Counted from the stretch's first letter, positions 1 through 6,903 are shown. The stretch: DNA of 15,489 nt from a bacterium (GCA_030626185.1 DAOUPL010000014.1:1-15489); one strand, 5' to 3'. The notes: generated by a model from the sequence alone, not told the origin. Numbers and translations: made by a program.

Positions 1-141
1 AGAATTTGTTTCTTTTTTAAGTTTAATCCAGTTGTAAATAGATCTTCTTGAAACATTAAACCTTTTAGCTGCATCTGAAGCACGCAACCCTTTTTCAATG
101 GACAAAATAACTCTTTTTCTTAAATCGGAGCTCAATAACAT
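1..141 (-). CDS. IS630-type transposase, N-terminal HTH, cut by window edge
   Basis: The 47 visible codons start at ATG 141-139 behind a good AGGAG Shine-Dalgarno and run off the left edge without a stop. The peptide begins MLLSSDLRKRVILSIEKG and continues with a helix-turn-helix of the form ASDAAKRFNVSRRSIYNWIK (about residues 22-41). The 'S-x-DLRKRV-hx-x-hE-x-G ... AA-x-x-F-x-VSRR-x-hYxWh' layout is typical of the N-terminal DNA-binding domain of IS630-family transposases; an IS3-type orfA is the main alternative. No DDE residues lie inside the window. I could not identify a terminal inverted repeat between this gene and position 400, so the outer end of the element is not defined. Whether the element is intact cannot be told from here. 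Confidence 0.72.
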   Translation of the reverse strand, partial: MLLSSDLRKRVILSIEKGLRASDAAKRFNVSRRSIYNWIKLKKETNS

Positions 142-219
142 AAATCATCTCCTATAACTTAGAAAAAGTTTATCATTATTGTTCAAAAATTAAAAATTTG
201 CGCAAACCTAAGTGCTTCT

Positions 220-228
220 TGCTATACT
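220..228 (+). promoter_or_regulatory. Extended -10 promoter
   Basis: TGC followed directly by TATACT (223-228) is an extended -10 element. A weak -35 (TTGCGC, 198-203) lies 19 bases upstream. Transcription would start near 235. There is no open reading frame until 391/403, so it drives either a short RNA that ends at the 299-323 hairpin or a leader for the 403-1617 gene. Confidence 0.5.
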
Positions 229-234
229 TACCAG

Positions 235-325
235 TTAAGCGTAAAAAGAAAAAAATTGCATTCTCTAAATGTGCGCTTTTAGTGTTAGTTTTTTAATGGA
301 AAGCCCCGATTTTCGGGGCTTTCTT
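235..325 (+). ncRNA. Possible short RNA or attenuated leader
   Basis: This span lies between an extended -10 promoter (220-228) and a perfect 11-bp hairpin (299-323) and has no reading frame of note. It could be a small RNA of about 90 nt, or a leader whose hairpin attenuates the downstream gene. It does not resemble tRNA, 6S, tmRNA or SRP RNA by eye. The rest of the gap, 142-234 and 326-402, holds the transposase upstream region and a possible TTGACT -35 box (336-341), and nothing else I can support. Confidence 0.25.
299..323. terminator. Perfect GC-rich hairpin, terminator-like
   Basis: GAAAGCCCCGA (299-309) pairs perfectly with TCGGGGCTTTC (313-323) around a 3-base TTT loop, giving an 11-bp stem. 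The T-run after it is weak (CTTATT). No gene on the + strand precedes it, so it either ends a short RNA starting near 235 or acts as a leader attenuator. Confidence 0.6.
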
Positions 326-402
326 ATTGCATTCATTGACTTTTCTTATTGTATTTATTTATTTTGATTATAAGAGGTTATAACTAAAAAATGGAGAAAG
401 TT

Positions 403-1617
403 ATGAAAAATACCTTATATTCGATGTTATTCGTATTGTCAGCAAGTTTTTTGTGTGCGCAAGAGCCTGTTGAAAGCTTTGATGCTTTTGGCCAGTCGTT
501 GCGACGATTGATGGAAAATGAGCGATTTTATAGTGATGTGAAGAAAAGCATTGCAGATTACGTGCGTGGGCATAATTTTAACGCGATAGATTCTAATCAA
601 ATTCGTGACTTAGTCAAAAATATTCGTTCGCATGACGATTCATTACAACAAATGGCGCAATTTGGTATGGAAAGCGCGCTGTTTGCGGGACAAAACATAG
701 TGAATTGGCAAAACATTTTGAAACAACTAGAAGAAAAAATGAAAGCAATGCCAGAGTTGAGTAAAGTTGTGCAATTGGCTGATCAAGATCAGGTACAACA
801 GATGATTAATCAAGGTACGACAAGTATTACGATAAATATTGATAAAGCGTTGCAAGAACAAGGGCAATTGTTCAAATGGGTAGAGGAAATGCGTAATAAA
901 ACATATGATAAAGCAAAAGAAAAAAGATTATATGAACAAAAAAAATTATTTACAGAACAAAATTTAGAGGAAGTGTTTGTAAGTGCTGAGCAATTATCGA
1001 ATAAAGTTTCTGGCCAAGTGCGTATTGCTGGCAAAAACTATCCAACAATTTTACCTGCAACGATTAGCGGTATTGGTAACGCGTTAGTTGGCAGAACGCC
1101 ATCGTACATTGGTCTTGCGATGTTGCGCAACTTTGATTATTCGCGTGATTTAGAACAACGCATCTTACGATTAACAAATAAATACAAAGATACGTTAGCG
1201 TTAACCAAAGCAGGGCGTCAACAACTTTCAGCATTTTTGTATCTGTTGAGTGGTATTTATACGCCATGGCGTGAGCTTGAAAGTGCGCGTAGTAAATATG
1301 CTTTCAAGCGTATGAAGCGTTCATCAACAATGCCAGGGTTCAAAGAATCAAAAGTTATTGTAACTTTTGCAATGGGGTGGCCAATTCGTGATGTGCAAGG
1401 TAAAATGACCGTTGATCTTAACGATTTATTAGCAATTTATAAACAACTTGGTGAGGCTGGTAGCACGCAAAAACGTCAAATGAAACAGATGCAAGCGCTT
1501 GGAGACTTTGCGGCTTCGTTGCCACAAGTTTTTGGTAGTGCAGATAAGCTTAGTGATAATTTAATCAAATTGTACAACGCAGTGCTTGATGGTATTACGC
1601 AAGGCATTGGTAAATAA
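403..1617 (+). CDS. Secreted helical protein, function unknown
   Basis: A 404-residue protein that I do not recognise. I prefer ATG 403 over the in-frame ATG 391: GGAG at 393-396 sits 6 bases before 403, and starting there gives a clean Sec signal peptide (MKNTLYSMLFVLSASFLCA, cleavage near residue 19). The ATG at 391 would put a charged MEKV ahead of it. The cysteine near the cleavage site has no convincing lipobox. The mature protein is rich in Gln, Lys and Leu and predicted mostly alpha-helical with no further membrane segment. Around residues 160-190 it is strongly charged (KAKEKRLYEQKK), suggesting a coiled coil. The gene stands alone: a strong hairpin terminator follows at 1658-1689. 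It is probably periplasmic or exported; nothing in the sequence supports an enzymatic role. Confidence 0.8.
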   Translation: MKNTLYSMLFVLSASFLCAQEPVESFDAFGQSLRRLMENERFYSDVKKSIADYVRGHNFNAIDSNQIRDLVKNIRSHDDSLQQMAQFGMESALFAGQNIVNWQNILKQLEEKMKAMPELSKVVQLADQDQVQQMINQGTTSITINIDKALQEQGQLFKWVEEMRNKTYDKAKEKRLYEQKKLFTEQNLEEVFVSAEQLSNKVSGQVRIAGKNYPTILPATISGIGNALVGRTPSYIGLAMLRNFDYSRDLEQRILRLTNKYKDTLALTKAGRQQLSAFLYLLSGIYTPWRELESARSKYAFKRMKRSSTMPGFKESKVIVTFAMGWPIRDVQGKMTVDLNDLLAIYKQLGEAGSTQKRQMKQMQALGDFAASLPQVFGSADKLSDNLIKLYNAVLDGITQGIGK

Positions 1618-1657
1618 ATTGTACAATGTCGTTAAAAAAGATTAAATAAAAAGTTGA

Positions 1658-1689
1658 TAGCGCTAATGAAAGTTAGCGCTATTTTTTTT
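1658..1689 (+). terminator. Rho-independent terminator
   Basis: TAGCGCTAA (1658-1666) pairs with TTAGCGCTA (1673-1681) around loop TGAAAG and is followed by eight T. It ends the 403-1617 gene. The stem base and loop closely resemble the hairpin at 2254-2282. Confidence 0.85.
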
Positions 1690-1725
1690 GTAAAACGTTT
1701 GCTTTGTTACCTAATAATAAAACAG

Positions 1726-1755
1726 TTGACTTTACAGTGATAAAGATTGTACTTT
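1726..1755 (+). promoter_or_regulatory. Probable promoter of the copper-storage gene
   Basis: TTGACT (1726-1731) and TACTTT (1750-1755) are 18 bases apart, placing a start near 1762 and a leader of about 33 bases before the AAAGGAG ribosome site (1783-1789). The match to consensus is moderate. Confidence 0.4.
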
Positions 1756-1794
1756 TTGAGCTAATTATAATCATTTTTTTGTAAAGGAGTCGCT

Positions 1795-2214
1795 ATGGCT
1801 GAGTTTGTTGATTCGTGTAAAACGTGTGCGCAAGATTGTAAAGCGTGTGTTGAAGCTTGCGTTAAGTGTCTTGAAGTGTGTAACGCCAAAGGTGAAACAG
1901 CTTGTGCAAGTGTTGTACAAAAATGTATTGATGCGTGCAAAGCGTGTGTGGCTACGTGTTATAATTGTTTAAAATTTGAGTCTGCTGATGCAGCAACACC
2001 AGGAATGAAAGATGCAATGTCTGATTGTGTTGCCAAATGTAATGCGTGCGTGCAAGCTTGTAATGATTGTATCGAAGAATGTAAAAAAACACTTGCTAAG
2101 CATGCTAACGATGCATCGGTGCAAGATGTAATGAACAAATGTATTGATGCATGCAATAAGTGTATTGCTAGTTGCAACAAGTGTATTCAGAATTGTTCTG
2201 CTTGTTGCAAATAG
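1795..2214 (+). CDS. Csp-like four-helix cytosolic copper-storage protein
   Basis: 139 residues with 27 cysteines, nearly all spaced CxxxCxxC along predicted amphipathic helices (for example DAC-KAC-VATC-YNC), in two similar halves. This is the DUF326/Csp four-helix bundle pattern, in which cysteines line the core and bind many Cu(I) ions as thiolates. There is no signal peptide, so it resembles cytosolic Csp3 more than Tat-exported Csp1. There is a single His and no Trp. The length is close to that of known Csp proteins. ATG 1795 follows an excellent AAAGGAG site, and the gene is monocistronic, with its own terminator at 2254-2282. The likely role is buffering or storing copper, useful to a bacterium exposed to copper inside a phagosome; that context is inference. 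A ferredoxin is unlikely because the cysteines are spread evenly over the whole chain. Confidence 0.88.
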   Translation: MAEFVDSCKTCAQDCKACVEACVKCLEVCNAKGETACASVVQKCIDACKACVATCYNCLKFESADAATPGMKDAMSDCVAKCNACVQACNDCIEECKKTLAKHANDASVQDVMNKCIDACNKCIASCNKCIQNCSACCK

Positions 2215-2253
2215 ACGAAGATAAAGAATTATAAAAATATTATATTAAATTGA

Positions 2254-2282
2254 TAGCGTTGATGAAAGTCGGCGCTATTTTT
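2254..2282 (+). terminator. Rho-independent terminator
   Basis: TAGCGTTGA (2254-2262) pairs with TCGGCGCTA (2269-2277), including two G-T wobbles, around loop TGAAAG. TTTTT follows. It ends the Csp gene and is related in sequence to the terminator at 1658-1689. Confidence 0.8.
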
Positions 2283-2338
2283 CTAGAAAATAGTTACTAC
2301 AAAAGAGTATTATTTTCCAAGGTATTTTTATGTCAATC

Positions 2339-2471
2339 CGTCACCGCATAAATGCTACGCCGAGACAAGAAACACCTTGACTAAAAGGACACAAACGTTC
2401 CGTTTGATCGTTGAACGCGTCACAAGGTCAAGATTCATTCACCCGCCGTCGCATAAATGCTATGGCGCGGT
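2339..2471. repeat. Pair of dispersed GC-rich repeat units
   Basis: In the 368-base gap between the Csp and DoxX genes, CGCATAAATGCTA occurs twice, at 2345-2357 and 2450-2462 (105 bases apart), each preceded by a CCGTC/CCGTC-like word and followed by a GC-rich word. GCATAAATGC is itself a palindrome. A small hairpin, CGTTC/GAACG (2396-2400/2413-2417), lies between the copies. The right copy ends in GCTATGGCGCGGT (2459-2471), found again exactly at 12259-12271 in the tRNA-Arg downstream region. The GC content is clearly above the flanks. I see no gene here. Confidence 0.6.
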
Positions 2472-2558
2472 ATCAGAACTTTCCTTGACGCTTATCGGAG
2501 ACATAAAAAATTGTTTAGCCAGTTATCAAATATTAATTATGCACGTCTAAGTGGTGTA

Positions 2559-2567
2559 TGCTATAAC
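2559..2567 (+). promoter_or_regulatory. Extended -10 element before DoxX gene
   Basis: TGC directly followed by TATAAC (2562-2567) is an extended -10 without a clear -35. It would start transcription near 2573, giving only about ten leader bases before ATG 2583. Confidence 0.35.
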
Positions 2568-2572
2568 TTGAC

Positions 2573-2577
2573 GGGAG
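2573..2577 (+). promoter_or_regulatory. Ribosome site deciding the DoxX start
   Basis: GGGAG lies 5 bases before ATG 2583. The longer in-frame reading from ATG 2457 begins inside a dispersed repeat, has no ribosome site, and adds 42 residues with no family similarity. 2583 is therefore the start. Confidence 0.75.
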
Positions 2578-2582
2578 ATTTT

Positions 2583-3041
2583 ATGAAAGAATATTTGTTA
2601 AAGACTTTAGCAATTGATAATCAATGGGCAATTACCGTTGGGCTAACGATAATTCGTATTGGCATCGGGTTAATTTTTGTAAAACATGGATTTAAAAAAG
2701 TACTTGGTGGTTACGAAGAATGGTTATGGACCGGGCAACAAATGCAATATTTTGGTATTTACTTTTTCCCATTGTTTTGGGGAATTTGTGCGGTGCTTGT
2801 AGAGTTTGTTGGTGGCATTATGCTAACGCTTGGCCTTGGTACACGTGTTGCCGCAGTATTTATGGCGTTTACGATGTTTGTTGCAATGATTATGCATATT
2901 AGTAAGGGTGACTCTTGGGGTTATATTTCTTTTCCTTTATCACAAATGGTTGTGTTTATCGGTCTGTTTTTTGCTGGCAGTGGGCCGTATAGCGTTGATG
3001 CGCGGTTGATTGATTGGTTGAAAGCGACGTTTATGGGCTAA
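2583..3041 (+). CDS. DoxX-family integral membrane protein
   Basis: 152 residues with four predicted membrane helices (about 16-34, 60-82, 88-107, 115-133). It has the DoxX hallmarks: an R-x-G-x-G-hhFhxHGxxK stretch at the end of helix 1 (residues 25-39), a G-rich helix 2 with LVEFVGGIMLTLGLGTR, and a C-terminal GPYSVDA motif at about 134-140. DoxX proteins sit in the cytoplasmic membrane. Some act with thioredoxin-like or sulfur-handling partners in oxidative-stress tolerance, but the biochemical role of most members is unsettled. No such partner is adjacent here. The start was chosen from the GGGAG site at 2573-2577. The gene ends at a strong hairpin terminator (3061-3085) and appears to be a single-gene unit. 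Confidence 0.85.
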   Translation: MKEYLLKTLAIDNQWAITVGLTIIRIGIGLIFVKHGFKKVLGGYEEWLWTGQQMQYFGIYFFPLFWGICAVLVEFVGGIMLTLGLGTRVAAVFMAFTMFVAMIMHISKGDSWGYISFPLSQMVVFIGLFFAGSGPYSVDARLIDWLKATFMG

Positions 3042-3060
3042 AAAGAACTTTTACAAAATT

Positions 3061-3090
3061 ATAAGGCACGATTATCGTGCCTTATTTATT
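3061..3090 (+). terminator. Rho-independent terminator after DoxX
   Basis: ATAAGGCACGA (3061-3071) pairs perfectly with TCGTGCCTTAT (3075-3085) around loop TTA, followed by TTATT. The stem is 11 bp. Confidence 0.8.
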
Positions 3091-3181
3091 GCGATAACAT
3101 GGTCAGAATTAGGTTTTTTAGTCAATAACTTGATTTTTGACTTCAGTTTTTGTCACACTAAAAGTAATGAATGTTAAAATT

Positions 3182-3186
3182 GGAGG
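3182..3186 (+). promoter_or_regulatory. Ribosome site deciding the ankyrin-gene start
   Basis: GGAGG ends 5 bases before ATG 3192. The upstream in-frame ATG 3171 would place this site inside the coding sequence and would put seven extra residues in front of a well-formed signal peptide, so 3192 is preferred. Confidence 0.75.
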
Positions 3187-3191
3187 TAATA

Positions 3192-4763
3192 ATGACTAAT
3201 TCATACAAAAAATACTTACTAGTACTTGTTGCAATAACTCTTTTGAATGGCGATATTACTGCGATGAAGCGATTAGCAGAAGATGATGATTTGCCAGGAG
3301 AGCCACCGTATAAAATACAAAAAATAGAACAAGAACCTGAAGATATGTCTCTAGAGGAATCTTCGGAAGAAGAATATTTAAGCGTTGAAGAATTTGGTGA
3401 TGAAAGTAGCGACGAGTACTTAAGCACTGAAGAAGAAGTAGTTGATTGGGGTCATTTACCGAAACATCCTTTTTTTATTATTTTTGATTATATTTTACAA
3501 GCATCAGAAACATTTGAAGAAGTGCAAAATAGTATTATGTCATTACGGATGACGAACCAGAGGTTTAATGAAATAATTTTGAAGCATTACACAATGCTTA
3601 ATAAAAAAACGTTACAAAAAATGGCAGAGTTGCTTTGGATTAAAGTTAAATTATCGAGGGAATCTCAAGGTTATAAATTTAAATTTCAACCTTTTTTTGA
3701 TTTATTATTTAAATTTTCTGATAACACTCAATGGATTAATAATGTTATGACGCCAGAATTTATTATGCAAGTATTGTTACTTGATGATGAAGGGAATTTT
3801 GATTTTTCTAAAGTTCCTAAATTATACGCGAGCTTAGCAGGTAAAAATCTTGGCATTAGAAAAAGATTGCTTGAAATGGCACAACAATCAAATATGATTC
3901 GTCCATATTATCAAAAAAGCATTCAACGGAATGAGCAACTTATTTATGCTACATACACCGGTGATTTACAACAGGTTCAAGAATTACTTGAGCAAGGTGT
4001 TGATCTTGCTTATAAAAGTGAATTTACCCGTGTTACACCATTTATTGCGGCAATTCAAGGTGATCAAATTGGTGTTATACAATGGTTGTGTGAAAATTTT
4101 TACGATCAAATAATTGTAGTACACAAAATTAATGGAGATATTGAGTCAGATGAAAAAGAATTTGGAAAGCAGGTTTTTGAGGTATGTTTTGAAGAGCAAA
4201 ATTTTGAATTACTTATGTATTTTATGTATGGTGATTGTTTTGTTGATAAACCTGATTTTCAAAAAGGCTTTCGATATGCATTTGAGGGAGGGGCAGGTTT
4301 TTTTGTTTATGCAATAGATAACGAAAAATATAAACTTGCAAAAAAAATACTTGAAAATACTGGTGAAATACCTGATTTTGGTTTTAAACATGCTTTGAGT
4401 AGCACGTTGATATCAGGTAATTATAATTTGGTATGGATGATTTTAACACATGTAGATTTTGTTTTAAGTCGTGAGGATGAAGACATTCTTGATATAGTGG
4501 CTTTCACAATAAATCGTGATCAAATTACATCAGAAGATATTGAAATTTTAAATGAGCTTCTCAATCACGATGATTTGTCTGAAGATGCGATAGTATATTT
4601 TTTAAAATATCCAACTAGGCATCGTGAATTAGCACCCATAATAAAAGAAACAATATTGAATCATCCAAAAGTTCAATGGGTTAAAGAAAACGTACATTAT
4701 ACACCGTTTTATCCATCGCAACGACCATTAAAAGAACCACAAGAAATTTTTAAACTTAAATAA
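3192..4763 (+). CDS. Secreted F-box-like/ankyrin protein, candidate effector
   Basis: 523 residues. A Sec signal peptide (1-24, ending DITA) is followed by KR (26-27) and KIQK (41-44), then a very acidic, Ser/Glu-rich linker (45-85). Next comes a helical segment starting LPKHPFFIIFDYIL (89-102) and continuing to SLRMTNQRFNEII (117-129), which reads like an F-box or F-box-like fold: LP-x-x-x-x-x-IF followed by LR-x-x-N-x-x-h-x-x-I. From about residue 247, ankyrin-type helices appear (NEQLIYATYTGDLQQVQELLEQGVD, then TPFIAAIQGDQIGVIQWL). Degenerate repeats continue toward residue 490. The 12778-13617 protein has the same order of parts. Ankyrins bind proteins and F-boxes recruit SKP1 of eukaryotic ubiquitin ligases, so action on a host protein is a reasonable inference. 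The F-box call is by eye, and export past the periplasm is not shown. Confidence 0.75.
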   Translation: MTNSYKKYLLVLVAITLLNGDITAMKRLAEDDDLPGEPPYKIQKIEQEPEDMSLEESSEEEYLSVEEFGDESSDEYLSTEEEVVDWGHLPKHPFFIIFDYILQASETFEEVQNSIMSLRMTNQRFNEIILKHYTMLNKKTLQKMAELLWIKVKLSRESQGYKFKFQPFFDLLFKFSDNTQWINNVMTPEFIMQVLLLDDEGNFDFSKVPKLYASLAGKNLGIRKRLLEMAQQSNMIRPYYQKSIQRNEQLIYATYTGDLQQVQELLEQGVDLAYKSEFTRVTPFIAAIQGDQIGVIQWLCENFYDQIIVVHKINGDIESDEKEFGKQVFEVCFEEQNFELLMYFMYGDCFVDKPDFQKGFRYAFEGGAGFFVYAIDNEKYKLAKKILENTGEIPDFGFKHALSSTLISGNYNLVWMILTHVDFVLSREDEDILDIVAFTINRDQITSEDIEILNELLNHDDLSEDAIVYFLKYPTRHRELAPIIKETILNHPKVQWVKENVHYTPFYPSQRPLKEPQEIFKLK

Positions 4764-4768
4764 TAATC

Positions 4769-4791
4769 TGGCGATAGGTTGTCTATCGCCA
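4769..4791. terminator. Bidirectional terminator between convergent genes
   Basis: TGGCGATAG (4769-4777) pairs perfectly with CTATCGCCA (4783-4791) around loop GTTGT. It lies 5 bases after the + strand ankyrin gene and 6 bases after the end of the minus-strand ktrA gene. T/A-rich tails on both sides let it serve both. Confidence 0.75.
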
Positions 4792-4797
4792 ATACTT

Positions 4798-5442
4798 TTA
4801 CGATAATGTTGCAAGATGTTCAAGATCTTTATTATGACCAGATAAAATAAGTTTATCTTGTTCTTGAATAACGTAATCAGGATCCATAGTGCTGACGCGA
4901 TCAACTTCTTTTATTCCAAGATAATGCACGTTGTACGCTTGGTACAAATTTAGTTCGCTAACTTTTTTACCCACAAACTCTTTTGGTGCAATAATCTGAC
5001 TGACAGAGAACTTTTTTGTAATGCGTGCAAGATCAATAAACGGTGAGCTTAAGGTGTCTGCAAGACGAATTCCCATTGCTTTTTCGGGTAAAATTACACG
5101 ATCAGCGCCAACGAGCTTGAGAATATCACGATGAATTCCATCAATCGCACGAGCAATAACGCGTGGTGTTGCAAGACGTTTTTTAAGCAAAGCAGTGATT
5201 AAGATTGATTGTGCAAAGTTTTCACCAGTGGCAACGATAACGGTGTCCATTTCGTCAACGCCAATACTTTTGAGTGATTCATCATCAGTCACGCGCATAC
5301 AAATTGCTTGAGTTACACGATCACGCACTGAGGCAATAATTTCCTCATTGCTATCAACTGCCATAATTTCCATGCCATTTTCTGCCAAATGTGTGGCAAC
5401 TTCTTGACCAAATCGCCCTAAACCAATTACGCAAAACTTCAT
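4798..5442 (-). CDS. ktrA: KtrA/TrkA-type potassium uptake regulator (RCK)
   Basis: 214 residues with one RCK unit. The Rossmann-like RCK_N opens with the nucleotide loop GLGRFG (7-12) and has the acidic residue D30 at the end of strand 2, which contacts the ribose of ATP/ADP or NAD(H). RCK_C spans about 134-212. A single RCK copy (near 220 residues) is the KtrA layout; E. coli TrkA has two copies in about 458 residues. KtrA assembles as an octameric ring under a KtrB dimer and gates K+ (with Na+) flow by nucleotide binding. The gene lies 23 bases after the channel gene on the same strand, with AAGGA before ATG 5442, so the two form an operon. It ends at the shared hairpin at 4769-4791. Confidence 0.93.
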   Translation of the reverse strand: MKFCVIGLGRFGQEVATHLAENGMEIMAVDSNEEIIASVRDRVTQAICMRVTDDESLKSIGVDEMDTVIVATGENFAQSILITALLKKRLATPRVIARAIDGIHRDILKLVGADRVILPEKAMGIRLADTLSSPFIDLARITKKFSVSQIIAPKEFVGKKVSELNLYQAYNVHYLGIKEVDRVSTMDPDYVIQEQDKLILSGHNKDLEHLATLS

Positions 5443-5465
5443 AAAATCCTTATGATCAATAATTT

Positions 5466-6812
5466 TTATCCAAGCATAACGCGTTCTTCAGGATAAGTAA
5501 ATTCTGTTTTATCCCGTTTTTTCTGCATTTTAAGACCTAAGAGTAACGTAAGTGCACCAATACGTCCAATTAGCATTCCAAGAATAATAAATAGTTTTCC
5601 ATTTGTTGATACAACAGATGTTATTCCTGTTTTGATCGAAATTCCAAGTGATGCAAACGTGCCGAATGCTTCTAACACAACTTCAAAGAGTGACATGTTG
5701 GGCTCTGCAACTAAAAGATAAAAAATAGAAAGCAGCACCCACGATAAACCGAGTAACACAATGGCAACTGCTTTAAAAACTTGATCAATGGGAATGTTGC
5801 GTTGATAAATATCTACGGTAGTTTTACCTTTTATTACTGCTTTTGCGGTTGAGAGAAAAATTAAAAATGTTGTTAACTTTATACCACTACCGGTAGACCC
5901 AGGCGCTGACCCGATAAACGAATTGATCAATAACATAAATAAGGTTGCCGCACTGAATTGCGTTATATCATGCATGACAAAGCCAGCACTTTTAAATGAA
6001 GTAACATAAAACAATGAGGTATTTATTGCTTGCCAGCATGAAAGCCCTGCGAGTAAGTTTGTACGTTCTAATAACCAAAAAAGAAGAGTTCCACCTATAA
6101 GCATGGTAAGTGTAGTGAAAATTATAATTTTACTGTACAGACTAAGTTTCATGCGCTTTTTATTAAAATACGTGCCAAAATAACGGGTAATTTCATACCA
6201 TGTGATAAAACCAATACCACCAAAAAGCATAAGCATTGTGGTGGTTAATACAAAAATAGTGTTGGTATTTTGATCTTGCATGAGCGTCATGGGCAACGTG
6301 ATGCCCGCGTTGCAAAATGATGAGACAGAGTGAAAAAAGGCCCAAAAAAGTGGCGGGGTGGTGAGTAATGTGTGATCAATGGAATTGACCAAAATAGAAG
6401 CACCGATAACTTCACAAATAACAGTAAAGATTAAAGTGAAAACTAAAATGCGTCGTGCATGCTTCCATGAATTGAGTTCTAAAATTTGACTCGTCATTGC
6501 TTGTGTTGCAAGACCAACGTTAGTAAATAAATAGATAAAAAAGAGTGTCATGGTAATTAATCCAAGACCACCAATTTGGATAAGGGCTAAAATAATACAT
6601 TGTCCTAAAAAGGTAAATTGATCAAGACTAATTGTAAAAATGCCAGTAACGCATGTTGCTGATGTTGCAGTAAATAAAAGATCCATAAATGGCATAGGCA
6701 CAAGACGTGCTTGTGGCAGCATGAGCAATAATGTACCAACGGCAATGGTAAAAATGATTGAGCTTACAATAAGTCGTGCTGGTGACAATGCTTTTGCAAG
6801 TGAAAATGACAT
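5466..6812 (-). CDS. ktrB: KtrB/TrkH-type potassium channel subunit
   Basis: 448 residues, highly hydrophobic, four M1-P-M2 repeats. Each repeat keeps its selectivity-filter glycine: CVTGI (54-58), CNAGI (167-171), KSAGF (274-278) and ASLGI (387-391). The flexible gate loop in the third M2 helix is visible as GSAPGSTGSGIK (301-312). The length and single-RCK partner favour KtrB over TrkH. It forms the membrane pore for K+ uptake and is controlled by the adjacent ktrA. ATG 6812 is preceded by AAAGGAT. A good minus-strand promoter lies upstream at 6868-6895, just past the end of glyS, so ktrB-ktrA is probably its own transcription unit of two genes. Confidence 0.93.
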   Translation of the reverse strand: MSFSLAKALSPARLIVSSIIFTIAVGTLLLMLPQARLVPMPFMDLLFTATSATCVTGIFTISLDQFTFLGQCIILALIQIGGLGLITMTLFFIYLFTNVGLATQAMTSQILELNSWKHARRILVFTLIFTVICEVIGASILVNSIDHTLLTTPPLFWAFFHSVSSFCNAGITLPMTLMQDQNTNTIFVLTTTMLMLFGGIGFITWYEITRYFGTYFNKKRMKLSLYSKIIIFTTLTMLIGGTLLFWLLERTNLLAGLSCWQAINTSLFYVTSFKSAGFVMHDITQFSAATLFMLLINSFIGSAPGSTGSGIKLTTFLIFLSTAKAVIKGKTTVDIYQRNIPIDQVFKAVAIVLLGLSWVLLSIFYLLVAEPNMSLFEVVLEAFGTFASLGISIKTGITSVVSTNGKLFIILGMLIGRIGALTLLLGLKMQKKRDKTEFTYPEERVMLG

Positions 6813-6867
6813 ACATTAATCCTTTAGTCTTTACTGGATATTAACCATAACAAATGGCAATAATGCA

Positions 6868-6895
6868 AGTATACGAATATTCTTAGATGATGCAA
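6868..6895 (-). promoter_or_regulatory. Promoter for ktrB-ktrA
   Basis: On the minus strand TTGCAT (6895-6890) and TATACT (6873-6868) are 16 bases apart. Transcription would start near 6861, about 49 bases before the ktrB start. It lies in the 91-base gap after glyS. Confidence 0.55.
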
Positions 6896-6903
6896 CCGCA
6901 AAA

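Noticed and set aside
2457..2582. 42-residue N-terminal extension of the DoxX gene
   Set aside because: It begins inside a dispersed repeat, lacks a ribosome site and does not fit the family. ATG 2583 behind GGGAG is better.
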